This document shows positions 6,601 through 11,259 of a DNA stretch of 12,688 nucleotides, one piece after another (position 1 is the stretch's first letter; each line of letters starts with the position of its first letter). This stretch comes from Baffinella frigidus (taxonomy: Eukaryota; Cryptophyceae; Cryptomonadales; Baffinellaceae). The translations under genes and the position numbers were made by a program. The notes beneath the pieces were generated by a model. The model worked only from the letters and a program-made list of their open reading frames with translations, made no database searches and was not told the DNA's origin. The DNA is taken from contig MU646320.1 in assembly GCA_026770585.1 (NCBI GenBank), positions 1,164,686 to 1,177,373 of the forward strand. Reading direction: 5' to 3'.

Positions 6601-7071
6601 TTCGGGTCACGACAGCAGCCCCGCTGAGCATCGCTCCGTGCCCAGGTGCTGCGCTGAGATGCTGCAGCGCTCGAGAAGCTGGGGGAGAGGAGCAGCGAGG
6701 CGCGCACCTCTTGCCGCGAGCGACGCGAAGTTCTGGCACGTCTTGGGGGCGTGCTTCCAATACCTACGCCGCCACGCAGCGTTCAGCCCCTGAGCTGTCG
6801 TTCTGCTCCGTCGCTCCCCTGCACTGGACAGCTTCCCGAGAAGTAACAGCATCCCCACCAGGGAGCTGGCTAATATTTGCGCGGGTCGCGATGAGTCATG
6901 AGGGGGGACGTTCGACCCTGCAAGGAGCGGCCAGGACGGGAGGAGGTGAAGAAGGTCCTCGGGGAGCCCCCGTTCGGACGGGCAAGGTTGGGGCCGTACA
7001 GTTCGATGACGACCTTCCCCATTGACGTCTCAAGGACCACGAACGGCGCCTCCTTTTCCGTCACCACGATC
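610..7071 (-). CDS. PPIL1: PPIL1-type cyclophilin (peptidyl-prolyl cis-trans isomerase), seven recovered exons
   Basis: Spliced gene: join of complement 7071-7000, 6763-6708, 6168-6094, 5204-5134, 3837-3709, 1826-1783, 664-610 (TGA at 612-610). All six introns are GT-AG and every phase agrees; lengths 236, 539, 889, 1296, 1882 and 1118 bp. The product is about 167 residues, the usual length of PPIL1/CYP18-2. Blocks in order: [95 protein letters not shown]. The catalytic-site Arg (FHR), Phe and Gln (GFMIQ) and the Trp of PWLDGKH are present, so the enzyme should isomerise Xaa-Pro bonds. The PPIL1 family is known as a spliceosome-associated nuclear cyclophilin; that role is inferred from the resemblance. 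Odd points: Cys in FEDEC and Lys in TGKGG, where I expect Ile/Leu and Arg. The initiator is not seen: exon 1 begins in phase 2 after GCAG, has no in-frame ATG upstream (TGA at 7091-7089), and its first internal Met is in ETSMG. Confidence 0.92.
705..873. mobile_element. family-1 MITE in intron 6, inserted beside a half element
   Basis: Complete copy 705-826 with both TIRs (TACAGGGGTACCTCGCTCAT and its complement). It is followed at 827-873 by the right half of another element (GGGTCCTAG...GCGAGGCACCCCTG). The pattern fits insertion at a TA of an older copy, of which little of the left arm remains near 696-703. Confidence 0.82.
874..1283. repeat. intron 6 spacer with an imperfect inverted repeat (985-1135)
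   Basis: Arms ACAGCGGGCTAC (985-996) and GTAGCCCGCTGT enclose a palindrome-rich core with CCTACGGTAGG, a motif shared with elements near 4980 and 6340. The rest, including three TTTCGGTCCGC/TTTGGTCCGC-like repeats at 907-955, shows no gene. Confidence 0.55.
1284..1437. mobile_element. family-2 MITE, copy 1 (intron 6)
   Basis: About 154 bp with terminal inverted repeats around GGAAGATAAC...TTTTCAAT and an AT-rich centre, TTTAATTAGGCCTC. It matches, in inverse orientation and at high identity, the element at 3299-3452. No coding capacity. Confidence 0.82.
1495..1770. repeat. interstitial telomere-like tract (TTTAGGG type), intron 6 side
   Basis: Degenerate TTTAGGG/TTTGGGG/TGTAGGG units with a run of about five perfect units near 1685-1720. 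On the transcribed strand this is C-rich (CCCTAAA) and begins at the donor of exon 6. Confidence 0.93.
1783..1826 (-). CDS. PPIL1: cyclophilin exon 6 (44-nt micro-exon inside a telomere-like tract)
   Basis: 44 bp between acceptor CGACAG|GTA and donor GACAG|GTCCCG. It encodes [14 protein letters not shown] plus two bases of the Arg codon. Phase 0 in matches exon 5, and phase 2 out matches exon 7, where AG+G and CCC rebuild the DRP motif of PPIL1 proteins. It is flanked on both sides by degenerate CCCTAAA repeats. Confidence 0.88.
1834..1960. repeat. interstitial telomere-like tract, intron 5 side
   Basis: Six perfect TTTAGGG units from 1835, decaying into TTTAGTG and related variants. It lies immediately before the exon 6 acceptor on the transcribed strand. 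Confidence 0.93.
1961..2162. other. intron 5 stretch with no recognised feature
   Basis: AG-rich sequence with decayed telomere-like words (GTTGAGGATTTAGAG) followed by non-repetitive DNA. I see no cyclophilin homology, no gene and no hairpin here. Confidence 0.5.
2163..2275 (-). pseudogene. degenerate exon-5-tail repeat unit, uninterrupted copy
   Basis: Carries TAGTGTGCTTCCC (reverse complement of the exon 5 GKHTI region) and GGTACCTGC, the reverse complement of a CAG|GTACC donor. The spacing equals that in exon 5, and a flanking motif ACCAGG...CGTCAAA follows. The reading frame is lost. The same unit recurs at 2480-2757 and around 3131-3537, broken by inserted hairpin elements. Confidence 0.72.
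2309..2339. repeat. short near-perfect palindrome
   Basis: CGCCAGCGGACC and GGTCCGCTGGCG flank a short CCTAG-containing centre. A compact hairpin within intron 5, probably a MITE remnant. Confidence 0.75.
2480..2757 (-). pseudogene. degenerate exon-5-tail repeat unit split by an inverted-repeat element
   Basis: Left part 2480-2573 has the unit's ACCAGGAGGGC and CGTCAAA blocks, TATCTGCATACC and GGCGGAGAT. Right part 2723-2757 resumes with AGATAGTGTGCTTCCCGATC. The two parts rejoin the order seen at 2163-2275, with the hairpin element 2574-2720 between them. A further start of the unit (2951-2978, then 3131-3168) is split by another hairpin. Confidence 0.68.
2574..2720. mobile_element. hairpin MITE inserted in an exon-5-tail repeat
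   Basis: Arms CGAGGCCATGCAATTTTAAT and its near-complement at 2700-2720, with a second matching block GGTGGATTTTGTC / GACGAAATCCACC. It interrupts the AGATAGTGTGC unit. Confidence 0.82.
2773..2950. mobile_element. long inverted-repeat element, about 178 bp
   Basis: Arms of nearly 60 bp: GTAGAGCGTTTGCGGTAATT near 2773 and its complement ending at 2950, with CGGTTTCCCGGTTTTCCGG / CCGGAAAACCGGGAAACCG inside. It is inserted in the exon-5-tail repeat array. Confidence 0.88.
2978..3122. mobile_element. inverted-repeat element, about 145 bp
   Basis: Arms GAAGTTGGC...AATTGGAGCC...CTTTTGAGAAA and TTTCTCAAAAG...GGCTCCAATT...GCCAACTTC. Inserted after GGGCCCCCAACGCGTCAAAA, which is repeated on the other side at 3141-3160. 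Confidence 0.86.
3169..3468. mobile_element. 300-bp inverted-repeat element inserted at an exon-5-copy donor
   Basis: Termini GGTATCACGCCAGATT (3169-3184) and AATCTGGCGTGATACC (3453-3468) are perfect complements. Removing it restores TTGGT/ACCTGC, the arrangement of the uninterrupted unit at 2209. A family-2 MITE forms its right part (3299-3452). Confidence 0.82.
3299..3452. mobile_element. family-2 MITE, copy 2 (intron 5), inverted relative to copy 1
   Basis: TIRs AAGATAACTGAATCAGTTCC and GGAACTGATTCCGTTATCTT, centre TTTAATTAGGAGGCCTAATT. Inverse orientation to 1284-1437; the two copies bracket exon 6. Confidence 0.84.
3466..3537 (-). pseudogene. partial duplicate of cyclophilin exon 5 (3' 72 bp) with donor
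   Basis: Matches 66 of 72 bases of exon 5's 3' part and stays open: [19 protein letters not shown] then ASGMQ, followed by CAG|GTATCA. Five of the six differences are at third codon positions; the protein changes are Pro to Thr and Asp to Glu. The 5' half of the exon ([19 protein letters not shown]) is absent. An inverted-repeat element (3169-3468) sits immediately downstream, in the donor region. Confidence 0.9.
3569..3600. repeat. small palindrome between exon 5 and its duplicate
   Basis: ACTGGACGCGA and TCGCGTCCAGT are exact complements with a 10-base loop. The surrounding 3538-3708 is intron 5 sequence without a gene. Confidence 0.75.
3709..3837 (-). CDS. PPIL1: cyclophilin exon 5 (NTNGSQFF and [12 protein letters not shown] blocks)
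   Basis: 129 bp, 43 codons, phase 0 on both sides, between acceptor AACGCAG|GCG and donor CAG|GTCTCA. It encodes [24 protein letters not shown] and [18 protein letters not shown], the substrate-pocket core. Reading through the donor would give only nine more residues before a stop. The intact VVKRLG...DRPVDAV continuation in exons 6 and 7 argues for splicing. Confidence 0.95.
3840..4040. repeat. G/T-rich minisatellite with 10-bp units in intron 4
   Basis: About nine TTTGGTGTTG-type units at 3890-3985, flanked by TTTGGGG words. On the transcribed strand it is C/A-rich and runs up to the exon 5 acceptor. Long open frames here are low-complexity artefacts. Confidence 0.9.
4168..4316. repeat. 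interstitial telomere-like tract in intron 4
   Basis: Starts with four to five perfect TTTAGGG units, then GGTTTTAGGG, GGGTTCAGG and a TTTGGGG run. Lies just beyond the most decayed exon-4-tail copy. Confidence 0.93.
4330..4948 (-). pseudogene. array of six decayed copies of exon 4's 3' end and splice donor
   Basis: Copies lie near 4892-4948 (best), 4801-4830 (short), 4672-4724, 4561-4612, 4421-4468 and 4330-4355. The best matches 55 of 57 exon bases, both changes at third codon positions, and keeps GGC|GTACGC. The copies at 4672 and 4561 keep the frame ([11 protein letters not shown] and [11 protein letters not shown]) and the donor. The 4421 copy has a stop and GTGTGC; the 4330 copy has lost the GT. 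Similarity falls with distance from the true exon, apart from the short 4801 copy. None has an in-phase acceptor, so they are read as dead exon tails in intron 4. Confidence 0.88.
4967..5040. repeat. palindromic element in intron 4
   Basis: Contains CCGTAGGAACCGCCCTAT, CCCCTACGGG and GCCTACCGCAGGGTCCTAGG, the CCTACGGTAGG-type core seen near 1035 and 6340. Termini are unclear. Confidence 0.5.
5134..5204 (-). CDS. PPIL1: cyclophilin exon 4 ([11 protein letters not shown] block)
   Basis: 71 bp between acceptor AACGCAG|GG and donor GGC|GTACGC. It encodes [14 protein letters not shown] then CHRELKHTG; phase 1 in, phase 0 out. The acceptor follows a C-rich telomere-like tract. Six progressively degraded copies of this exon's 3' end and donor lie downstream in intron 4. 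This is the only copy with an AG acceptor in the right phase. Confidence 0.94.
5212..5300. repeat. telomere-like G-rich tract next to the exon 4 acceptor
   Basis: GTTCGGGGGTTAGGGTTCGGG and two copies of GGGTTCGGGTGAAGGTTTCA. On the minus strand it ends about 10 bases before the acceptor AACGCAG. Confidence 0.78.
5301..5597. other. G-rich low-complexity intron 3 stretch
   Basis: Contains two ACTCAGGTGACGG repeats (5315-5325, 5354-5366) and a GGTGGGGTGGTGGAG-type G tract at about 5420-5530. No gene; minus-strand proline/histidine-rich frames here are composition artefacts. Confidence 0.6.
5598..5747. mobile_element. 150-bp near-perfect inverted repeat (MITE) in intron 3
   Basis: Arms begin TAACGGCCTGAAAATGGGGT and end with the exact complement at 5747; arms are about 65 bp with few mismatches. 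The centre GGTCCTAGGATCC resembles the cores of the other families. Confidence 0.9.
5867..6020 (-). pseudogene. two short copies of exon 3's 3' end in intron 3
   Basis: At 5991-6020, GGGAGGAGCACCGGTAGCCG repeats the exon 3 end/donor block of 6083-6102 (GGGAGGAGCACCGGTCGCCG). At 5867-5884, CGGTCGCCGTCGGG repeats the exon end only; its donor is lost. Telomere-like spacers separate the three copies. Confidence 0.72.
5876..6086. repeat. degenerate telomere-like tract in intron 3
   Basis: TTTGGGTTTTCGGGTTGAGGG, five TTTATGG units at about 5955-5990, then GGGTTTCGGGTTTCG. It separates exon 3 from its two decayed 3'-end copies. Confidence 0.8.
6094..6168 (-). CDS. PPIL1: cyclophilin exon 3 (catalytic FHR...GFMIQGGD block)
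   Basis: 75 bp between acceptor CATGCAG|GG and donor ACCG|GTGCTC. It encodes [15 protein letters not shown] then IQGGDPTAT, with the catalytic Arg, Phe and Gln. Two short copies of its 3' end with the following intron bases lie downstream at 5991-6020 and 5867-5884. Confidence 0.94.
6200..6302. mobile_element. degenerate family-3 MITE in intron 2
   Basis: Shares CGGTCAAATCTGACCGCCAA, GAGGTCCTAGG and GGCCCTACGGTAGGGCGTAT with the intact elements at 9148 and 10781. The TCCCTTAAG termini are not recognisable. Confidence 0.75.
6326..6390. repeat. palindrome-rich fragment in intron 2
   Basis: ACCCGTAGGAGTCTACGGTAGG then GATACCGTAGGGGCA and GGTCCTACG. Related to the cores near 1035 and 4990; boundaries uncertain. 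Confidence 0.45.
6431..6571. mobile_element. 141-bp inverted-repeat element in intron 2
   Basis: Arms CCACCAGCCCTCATGGGAGG and its near-complement ending at 6571, both containing GGACCAAATCGTCGAT or its complement. A second inner hairpin GGCAGACCC / GGGTCTGCC lies at the centre. Confidence 0.88.
6708..6763 (-). CDS. PPIL1: cyclophilin exon 2
   Basis: 56 bp between acceptor CGTAG|G and donor AGAG|GTGCGC. It encodes [18 protein letters not shown], the conserved helix-1 block of cyclophilins. Phase 2 in and phase 1 out, matching exons 1 and 3. An open frame on the plus strand over this stretch is an antisense shadow. Confidence 0.93.
7000..7071 (-). CDS. PPIL1: cyclophilin exon 1 (first recovered coding exon)
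   Basis: 72 bp encoding [18 protein letters not shown] followed by KVVIEL. Donor is CT|GTACGG (intron starts at 6999), phase 2. The upstream edge is a possible acceptor, GCGCAG|G at 7074-7072, which would need two bases from an earlier exon; AT|G would create a start exactly here. No such exon was identified in 7072-7500. Length up to ETSMG is close to human PPIL1, so only a few residues can be missing. Confidence 0.82.
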
Positions 7072-7321
7072 CTGCGCCCCAAAACGCATCAGCCCGCCGC
7101 GCCAACCGCCCGCGGAGATCTTCCCGGCAGGCTCGGAGTGGGGCAAAGTTTCCGAGGCGTCGGAGGGTCGAGCATGCGTAGGGGGGGGGCGCACCGGCTA
7201 GCGCCCGAGACGACCGCGCCGGCATGCTTCGCCTCGGCGAGTGCCAGAGCACGCTCCATTTCACTGAGGTGTGGGAGACTTCCGCGACGCTCCTCCGTTC
7301 AAGCCGCCCTTGCCTCGCCTC
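7072..7321 (-). promoter_or_regulatory. GC-rich region upstream of exon 1; possible 5' UTR/promoter
   Basis: Must hold or lead to the missing start of the cyclophilin gene. No TATA-like box and no in-phase first exon could be fixed. ATGs at about 7225 and 7176 (minus) do not join exon 1 in frame through an obvious GT-AG intron. A placement by position only. Confidence 0.3.
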
Positions 7322-7419
7322 TACTCGAGAGACAAATCCTGGGTTGTGTGTGGGCTGTCCTGAAGTCCTCGATGATTTCAGGGCAGCCCACACACAACCC
7401 GGGATTTCTCGCTCGAGTA
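7322..7419. repeat. 98-bp inverted repeat
   Basis: Arms TACTCGAG...GGGTTGTGTGTGGGCTG and CAGCCCACACACAACCCGGG...CTCGAGTA around a 12-base loop. One arm recurs at 11577-11611 without its partner, so the palindrome may have formed from a pre-existing repeat. Confidence 0.87.
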
Positions 7420-7855
7420 AAGGTCGGTTCGCACGGCCGAAGTACTCTACACCTGAAGGGTAGCAATCGCAAAAGTTAACTCACACTTACCCTAGAGTCA
7501 ACTTTTGGCAGAATCGCCCCTTTTGGGGCGATTCTGCCCTGGCGTCAACTTTTGATTGACCACCATCGCGTCTAAAGTGGAACACAAAAGCATGCGTGGA
7601 TTCCCCTTGAAAAGGATCGAGGTCGCACCGAGGATCCGCAGGTGTCTCTGTGAGTCCAAGCCCACGCGCCCTTTTGACTTCCCCTGTCCCGCCCGCTGGG
7701 GGCTCCTTTCTCCTTTTGCGGTGGCTGGTCGGGATGCCCTCAGTGCGGGCGTGCGTTGCTGCTGGTGTGGGCGGTGCGGCGCCGCGCGGAGCGGTGTGCC
7801 ACGCGTTTTTGCTGAGTGTTGTGCTCTTGTCTTGCTCTTGTCTTGCACCACTTTG
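7384..7855 (-). repeat. dispersed repeat R5, copy 1
   Basis: Two blocks match 11497-11713 in inverse orientation: 7384-7440 plus 7576-7640 (CGCTCGAGTAAAGGTCGG, GCGGATCCTCGG complement), and 7739-7855 (GCAAGACAAGAGCA and the GCGCGGCGCCGCACCG block, complement). Block order differs between the two copies. A hairpin insert lies at 7497-7555. Confidence 0.7.
7470..7555. repeat. nested hairpins in R5 copy 1
   Basis: GGCAGAATCGCCCC / GGGGCGATTCTGCC form a perfect stem (7507-7538), flanked by direct GTCAACTTTT repeats (7498, 7544). CAAAAGTTAAC at 7470 pairs with the first of these. Confidence 0.8.
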
Positions 7856-8556
7856 GGCGGGCCCTTGCTTTGGCGCTGGGCGGTATGCGCGATTGGCACG
7901 CACGAATACTGACGAATGTTTCCTGTTTGTGGGTGTGCAGGTAGCCTTCCAGCTATTGAGTTCTTAAAACCCGTGATGATCATTTCGGGAGTGAACCATG
8001 AGCTCGCCCGGCCGCCTTTTCCTTGTTACGACGCGGTGATCTGACTCTTTAAGTCTCTCTCTTGCTTGATGGTTCACAGTAGACACCCACCATCGGCCGG
8101 CCTAGTCCCGTGCCTGCGCCGCCCCTGTGGCATCAGCGCTGATCGTCGCGCAAGAACAAGCCTTCATGAGTATCCCCGCCCACATGACACCTTGCCTAGT
8201 GCTCCTCTGTCCCTCTCCCGCTCTCCCCTCTCCATCTCTCCGCCCTCTCTCTTCTCCTCTTCCTCCCCCTCTTTCTCTCTCCTTTCTCCCTCCGTTCCTG
8301 TCCATCTCTCTTGTCACTTCCGCCCTGTGAGCGTGTGCGACTGGTGTAATCAAAATGACATGAATAAAAGAAATCAAAGAAATCAATCAACCGATCTCTC
8401 GTGTCTTCGCAATGTGCGTGGTCGCCGCCGCGCATTAGCTTCTCGCACATCGCTGGCCGTGGGATCTAGCACGGAGGGTGCACTCAGTTTTTTTGCATGC
8501 GGAGAGGTTTTTCTGTGCTTGCCAAAGATGCTCGCACAGGCAAGCATAGCATCTGG
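7856..8556. other. no recognised gene; pyrimidine tract and A-rich stretch
   Basis: Long C/T-rich run at about 8190-8325, followed by A-rich sequence with AATAAAAG at 8360. It could be a decayed 3' end or intron tail on the plus strand, but no coding homology supports a gene. Confidence 0.4.
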
Positions 8557-8677
8557 TACAGGGGTACCTCGCTCATAAGAAAGCGCCGCCCCCTAGGACC
8601 CTACAGTAGGCCTATGCCTAGGGCCCTATCGTGGTCCTAGGGGGGTGGGCGTTTCTTATGAGCGAGGTACCCCTGTA
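8557..8677. mobile_element. family-1 MITE (intact)
   Basis: Both TIRs intact (TACAGGGGTACCTCGCTCAT ... complement ending CCCCTGTA) with core CAGTAGGCCTATGCC; about 121 bp including flanking TA. Confidence 0.92.
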
Positions 8678-8839
8678 GGGTGCGTACGGCGGCTGCATTT
8701 AATGTCGAGGTCCCTCGCTGTGCTCTTGCACAGGGTGCATGCGGCGCTGAATCTAGGTTGCAATCCATGTTTACTCTGAAGTGCACACAGAGACACGTGA
8801 GCTCTCGTACGTCGTCTTAAGAAAAGTTCTGTGCCACAG

Positions 8840-8935
8840 TACAGGGTTACCTCGCTCATAAGAAACCGCCTCCTCCTAGGGCCCTATCGTGGTCCTAGGG
8901 GGGGGGCAGTTTCTTATGAGCGAGGTACCCCTGTA
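8840..8935. mobile_element. family-1 MITE with internal deletion
   Basis: TACAGGGTTACCTCGCTCAT to CCCCTGTA with a shortened core. Absent at the matching site of the duplicate (near 9857, CTACAGTACATCACC), consistent with insertion at TA. Confidence 0.85.
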
Positions 8936-9012
8936 CCTCGCCTCGCTCATGAGAACGCGTCAATCTCCCCTAGGACCACCCTAGGGCCATAGACATAGTT
9001 CTCCTCCTGCAG
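8936..9012. mobile_element. relict family-1-like element, copy in duplicated segment
   Basis: CTCGCTCATGAGAACGCG then CCCCTAGGACCACCCTAGGG; the right arm is lost. The duplicate relict lies at 9866-9950. Confidence 0.6.
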
Positions 9013-9145
9013 TGTTCTCGGGCGATGAAGGATGGGCACCGGATTGGGAAGCTTGTACCTGCATAGATAAAGAACCGCAAACCGACCGTTTTTGTCTGCG
9101 TGCCTTGATGCCAGGACCGCCCGATTTTCGCAGGACCTTGTTGTG

Positions 9146-9255
9146 TATCCCTTAAGTGGCCTGCCGGTCAAATTTGACCGCCAAGAGGTCCCTAGGCAGG
9201 TCCTAGCTAGGGCCCTACGGTAGGGCGTATGAGCCTACTGGCCACTTAAGGGATA
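9146..9255. mobile_element. family-3 MITE (intact) with TA target duplication
   Basis: Element 9148-9253, TIRs TCCCTTAAGTGGCC / GGCCACTTAAGGGA, flanked by TA. Core has CGGTCAAATTTGACCG and GGGCCCTACGGTAGGGC. The paralogous site near 10083 (AATGTAAGGATACG) is empty. Confidence 0.92.
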
Positions 9256-9342
9256 AGGATACGCACCAACCGCTTGAGAGAAGCGTGTCCTTACTCACGA
9301 GTAACCCGCGTCCTTGCTACCAGTCAACACAATCGCCGAAAC

Positions 9343-9516
9343 CGTGTGGCACACCGCACCGCGCGCCGCCGCACCGCCCACACCAGCCGCAACAACGCAG
9401 TCCCGCACTACAGGGATACAGGGTCGATTACTGATTACGGATTACTGATCCTTTTGACCGTGTGGCACACCGCACCGCGCGCCGCCATCACCGCCCACAC
9501 CAGCCGCAACGCAGGG
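9343..9516 (+). repeat. GC-rich dispersed repeat (CACACCGCACCGCGCGCCGC), two copies
   Basis: GTGTGGCACACCGCACCGCG through CACCAGCCGCAAC at 9343-9400 and 9461-9510, separated by a GATTACTGATTACGGATTAC stretch. Related copies at 10360, 10716 and 11676 (plus) and 7739 (minus). Confidence 0.85.
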
Positions 9517-9517
9517 G

Positions 9518-9638
9518 TACAGGGGTACCTCGCTCATAAGAAACCGCCCCCCCCTAGGGCCCTACAGTAGGGGCATGCCTAGCCCCCTACGGTGGTCCTA
9601 GGGGGGTGGGCGTTGCTTATGAGCGAGGTACCCCTGCA
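9518..9638. mobile_element. family-1 MITE (intact)
   Basis: Full TIRs; core CCCTACAGTAGGGGCATGCC. Right end reads CCCCTGCA instead of CCCCTGTA. Confidence 0.91.
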
Positions 9639-9644
9639 CAGGGG

Positions 9645-9776
9645 TACAGGGGCACACCACTCATAACAAACCGCCTCCCCCTAGCTAGGACCCTACAGTA
9701 CAGGGGTATCTGGGCTACACGAAACCAGAACTTGAGCACAGACCGGATGTGGGCCCCTCGTTTCCTTAATTAGCTA
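9645..9776. mobile_element. left half of family-1 MITE interrupted by a family-4 element
   Basis: 9645-9700 is the left arm (CTCATAACAAACCGCCTCC) ending CTACAGTA. From 9701 CAGGGGTATCTGGGCT starts a family-4 copy whose right end is lost. The same junction exists at 10946. Confidence 0.8.
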
Positions 9777-9865
9777 TGCCTCATCATGCAGGGTTGAATC
9801 TGAAGTGCACACAGAGCAACGTGCTCTCGTACGTGGTTGAAGATATTGCCGTGCTACAGTACATC

Positions 9866-9950
9866 ACCTCGCTCACGAGAACGCGCCAACCCTCCCCTAG
9901 GACCACCGCAGGGCCACAGGCATAGGCCCTCTCCTGCAGGGTCCTGGGAC
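9866..9950. mobile_element. relict family-1-like element, second copy in duplicated segment
   Basis: CTCGCTCACGAGAACGCG then CCCCTAGGACCACCGCAGGG; paralogue of 8936-9012. Confidence 0.6.
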
Positions 9951-10131
9951 GATGAAAGGATACGCCCCGGATTTGGAAGCTTGGACCTGGATAGATAAAA
10001 AACCGCAGACTGACCGTCTTTATCTGCGTGCCTTGATGTAAGGACCGCCCGATTTTCGCAGGACCTTAATTGTTTGTACAATGTAAGGATACGCACCAAC
10101 CGCCTGAGAGACGCGTGTCCTTGCTCGCGAG

Positions 10132-10261
10132 TACAGGGGTACCTCGCTCATAAGAAACCGCCCCCCCCTAGCTAGGACCCTACAATAGGATCATGCCTAG
10201 CTAGGGCCCTAAGGTGGTCCTAGGGGGGGGGGCAGTTTCTTACGAGCGAGGCACCCCTGTA
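10132..10261. mobile_element. family-1 MITE with identifiable empty site
   Basis: CGAG-TA[CAGGGG...CCCCTG]TA-ACCC; the duplicate reads CGAGTAACCC at about 9298-9307. This directly shows a TA target duplication and fixes the element ends. Confidence 0.93.
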
Positions 10262-10331
10262 ACCCGAGCGAGGCACCCCTGTAACCCGAGCGAGGCACCC
10301 CTGTAACCCGAGCGAGGCACCCCTGTAACTT
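10244..10331. repeat. 22-bp minisatellite, four units, made of MITE end plus target flank
   Basis: Unit GAGCGAGGCACCCCTGTAAC plus CC repeats four times; the last unit ends AACT. The first part of the unit is the family-1 right terminus and the last bases are the TA-ACCC flank. Confidence 0.93.
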
Positions 10332-10356
10332 GCTACCAGTCAACACAATCGCCAAA

Positions 10357-10425
10357 CCCGTGTGGCACACCGCACCGCGCGCCGCCGCACCGCCCCCACC
10401 AGCCGCAACAACGCACTCCCGCACT
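10357..10425 (+). repeat. GC-rich dispersed repeat, copy
   Basis: CGTGTGGCACACCGCACCGC to CACCAGCCGCAACAACGCA; paralogue of 9343-9400. Confidence 0.85.
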
Positions 10426-10666
10426 ACAGGGGTACCACGCTCGTAAGAAACTGCCCCCCCCATAGGACCCCCATAGGGCCCTAGGCTTAGCCCTACTGTA
10501 GGGTCCTACAGGGGTACCTCGCTCACAAGAAACCGCCCCCCCCTAGTAGGACCCTACAGTAGGACCATGCCTAGGGCCTTATGGTGGTCCTAGGGGGGGG
10601 GCGGTTTCTTATGAGCGAGGTACCCCTGTAGGGGGGGGCGGTTTTTCATGAGCGAGGTACCCCTGT
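10425..10666. mobile_element. family-1 MITE with a second family-1 MITE nested in it
   Basis: Outer halves 10425-10508 and 10631-10666 rejoin as GGGTCC-TA-GGGGGGGG. The inner complete copy is 10507-10630 including its flanking TA pair. Both have family-1 TIRs. Confidence 0.92.
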
Positions 10667-10715
10667 ACAGGGATACAGGGTCGATTACTGATGACTGATT
10701 ACTGATCGTTTTGAC

Positions 10716-10777
10716 CGTGCGGCACACCGCAGCACCTGCCGCCGCACCGCCCCCACCAGCCGCAACGCACTCACGCA
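10716..10777 (+). repeat. GC-rich dispersed repeat, copy
   Basis: CCGTGCGGCACACCGCAGCA to CACCAGCCGCAACGCAC; preceded by the GATTACTGATGACTGATTAC stretch shared with 9424. Confidence 0.8.
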
Positions 10778-10778
10778 C

Positions 10779-10883
10779 TATCCCTTAAGTGGCCAGTCGG
10801 CTCATACGCCCTACCGTAGGGCCCTAGGACCTGCCTAGGACCTCTTGGCGGTCAAATTTGACCGCCTGGCCACTTGAGGGATA
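10779..10883. mobile_element. family-3 MITE (intact)
   Basis: Element 10781-10881, TIRs TCCCTTAAGTGGCC / GGCCACTTGAGGGA, flanked by TA. Core is inverted relative to the 9148 copy. Confidence 0.92.
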
Positions 10884-10947
10884 GGGGTACAGGGGCACAC
10901 CGCTCATAACAAACCGCCTTCCCCTTGCTAGCTAGGACCCCACAGTA

Positions 10948-11259
10948 CAGGGGTATCTGGGCTATGTATCATACGAAACCAGAACTTAAGAACACAGACC
11001 GGATTTGGGCCCCCTGTTTCCTAAATTTAGTACGATACAGGGGTACCTCGCTCATAAGAAACGCCCACCCCCCTAGGACCACCATAGGACCCTAGGCGCA
11101 GGCATACTGTAGGGTCCTAGTGAGGGGCGGTTTCTTATGAGCGAGGTACCCCTGTAGGGTTTGCTAAATCTTGCGTTGAGTCAACCTCCTCGTAGTCATT
11201 TAAGAAAACAACCACCGACCGATGTCGGAGCACCCGTGTTCATAGCCCAGATACCCCTG
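10948..11259. mobile_element. family-4 MITE with perfect 19-bp TIRs
   Basis: Left end CAGGGGTATCTGGGCTATG and its exact complement at 11241-11259, flanked by TA on both sides. About 190 bp once the nested element is removed. Partial relatives begin at 9701 and 11334. Confidence 0.92.
11036..11156. mobile_element. family-1 MITE nested in the family-4 element
   Basis: TACAGGGGTACCTCGCTCAT to CCCCTGTA, complete arms, core ACCATAGGACCCTAGG. Confidence 0.93.

Larger units (their letters stand above)
8753..10778. repeat. segmental duplication (about 8.75-9.52 kb and 9.78-10.78 kb)
   Basis: Collinear blocks: TGAAGTGCACACAGAG (8779, 9792); TTGATG..AGGACCGCCCGATT with TTCGCAGGACCTT (9105, 10031); AAGGATACGCACCAACCGC (9256, 10085); CTTGCTACCAGTCAACACAA (9313, 10328); GGGTCGATTACTGAT (9419, 10677). 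The copies differ by MITE insertions and so supply empty sites. No coding potential was recognised in either. Confidence 0.85.

Noticed and set aside
6558-7025. 155-codon plus-strand frame
   Set aside because: Antisense to cyclophilin exons 1 and 2; no recognisable homology of its own.
7487-7983. Two overlapping minus-strand frames of about 140-160 codons
   Set aside because: They translate the dispersed repeat R5 and its hairpin insert; frames are kept open by GC content, with no domain seen.
8013-8026. CCTTGTTACGAC, resembling the 18S rRNA 3' end (reverse strand)
   Set aside because: Only about 12 bases match and the flanks do not continue as rRNA.
8066-8578. 170-codon plus-strand frame
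   Set aside because: Serine/leucine/proline-rich translation of a C/T tract that runs into a MITE; not a protein signature.
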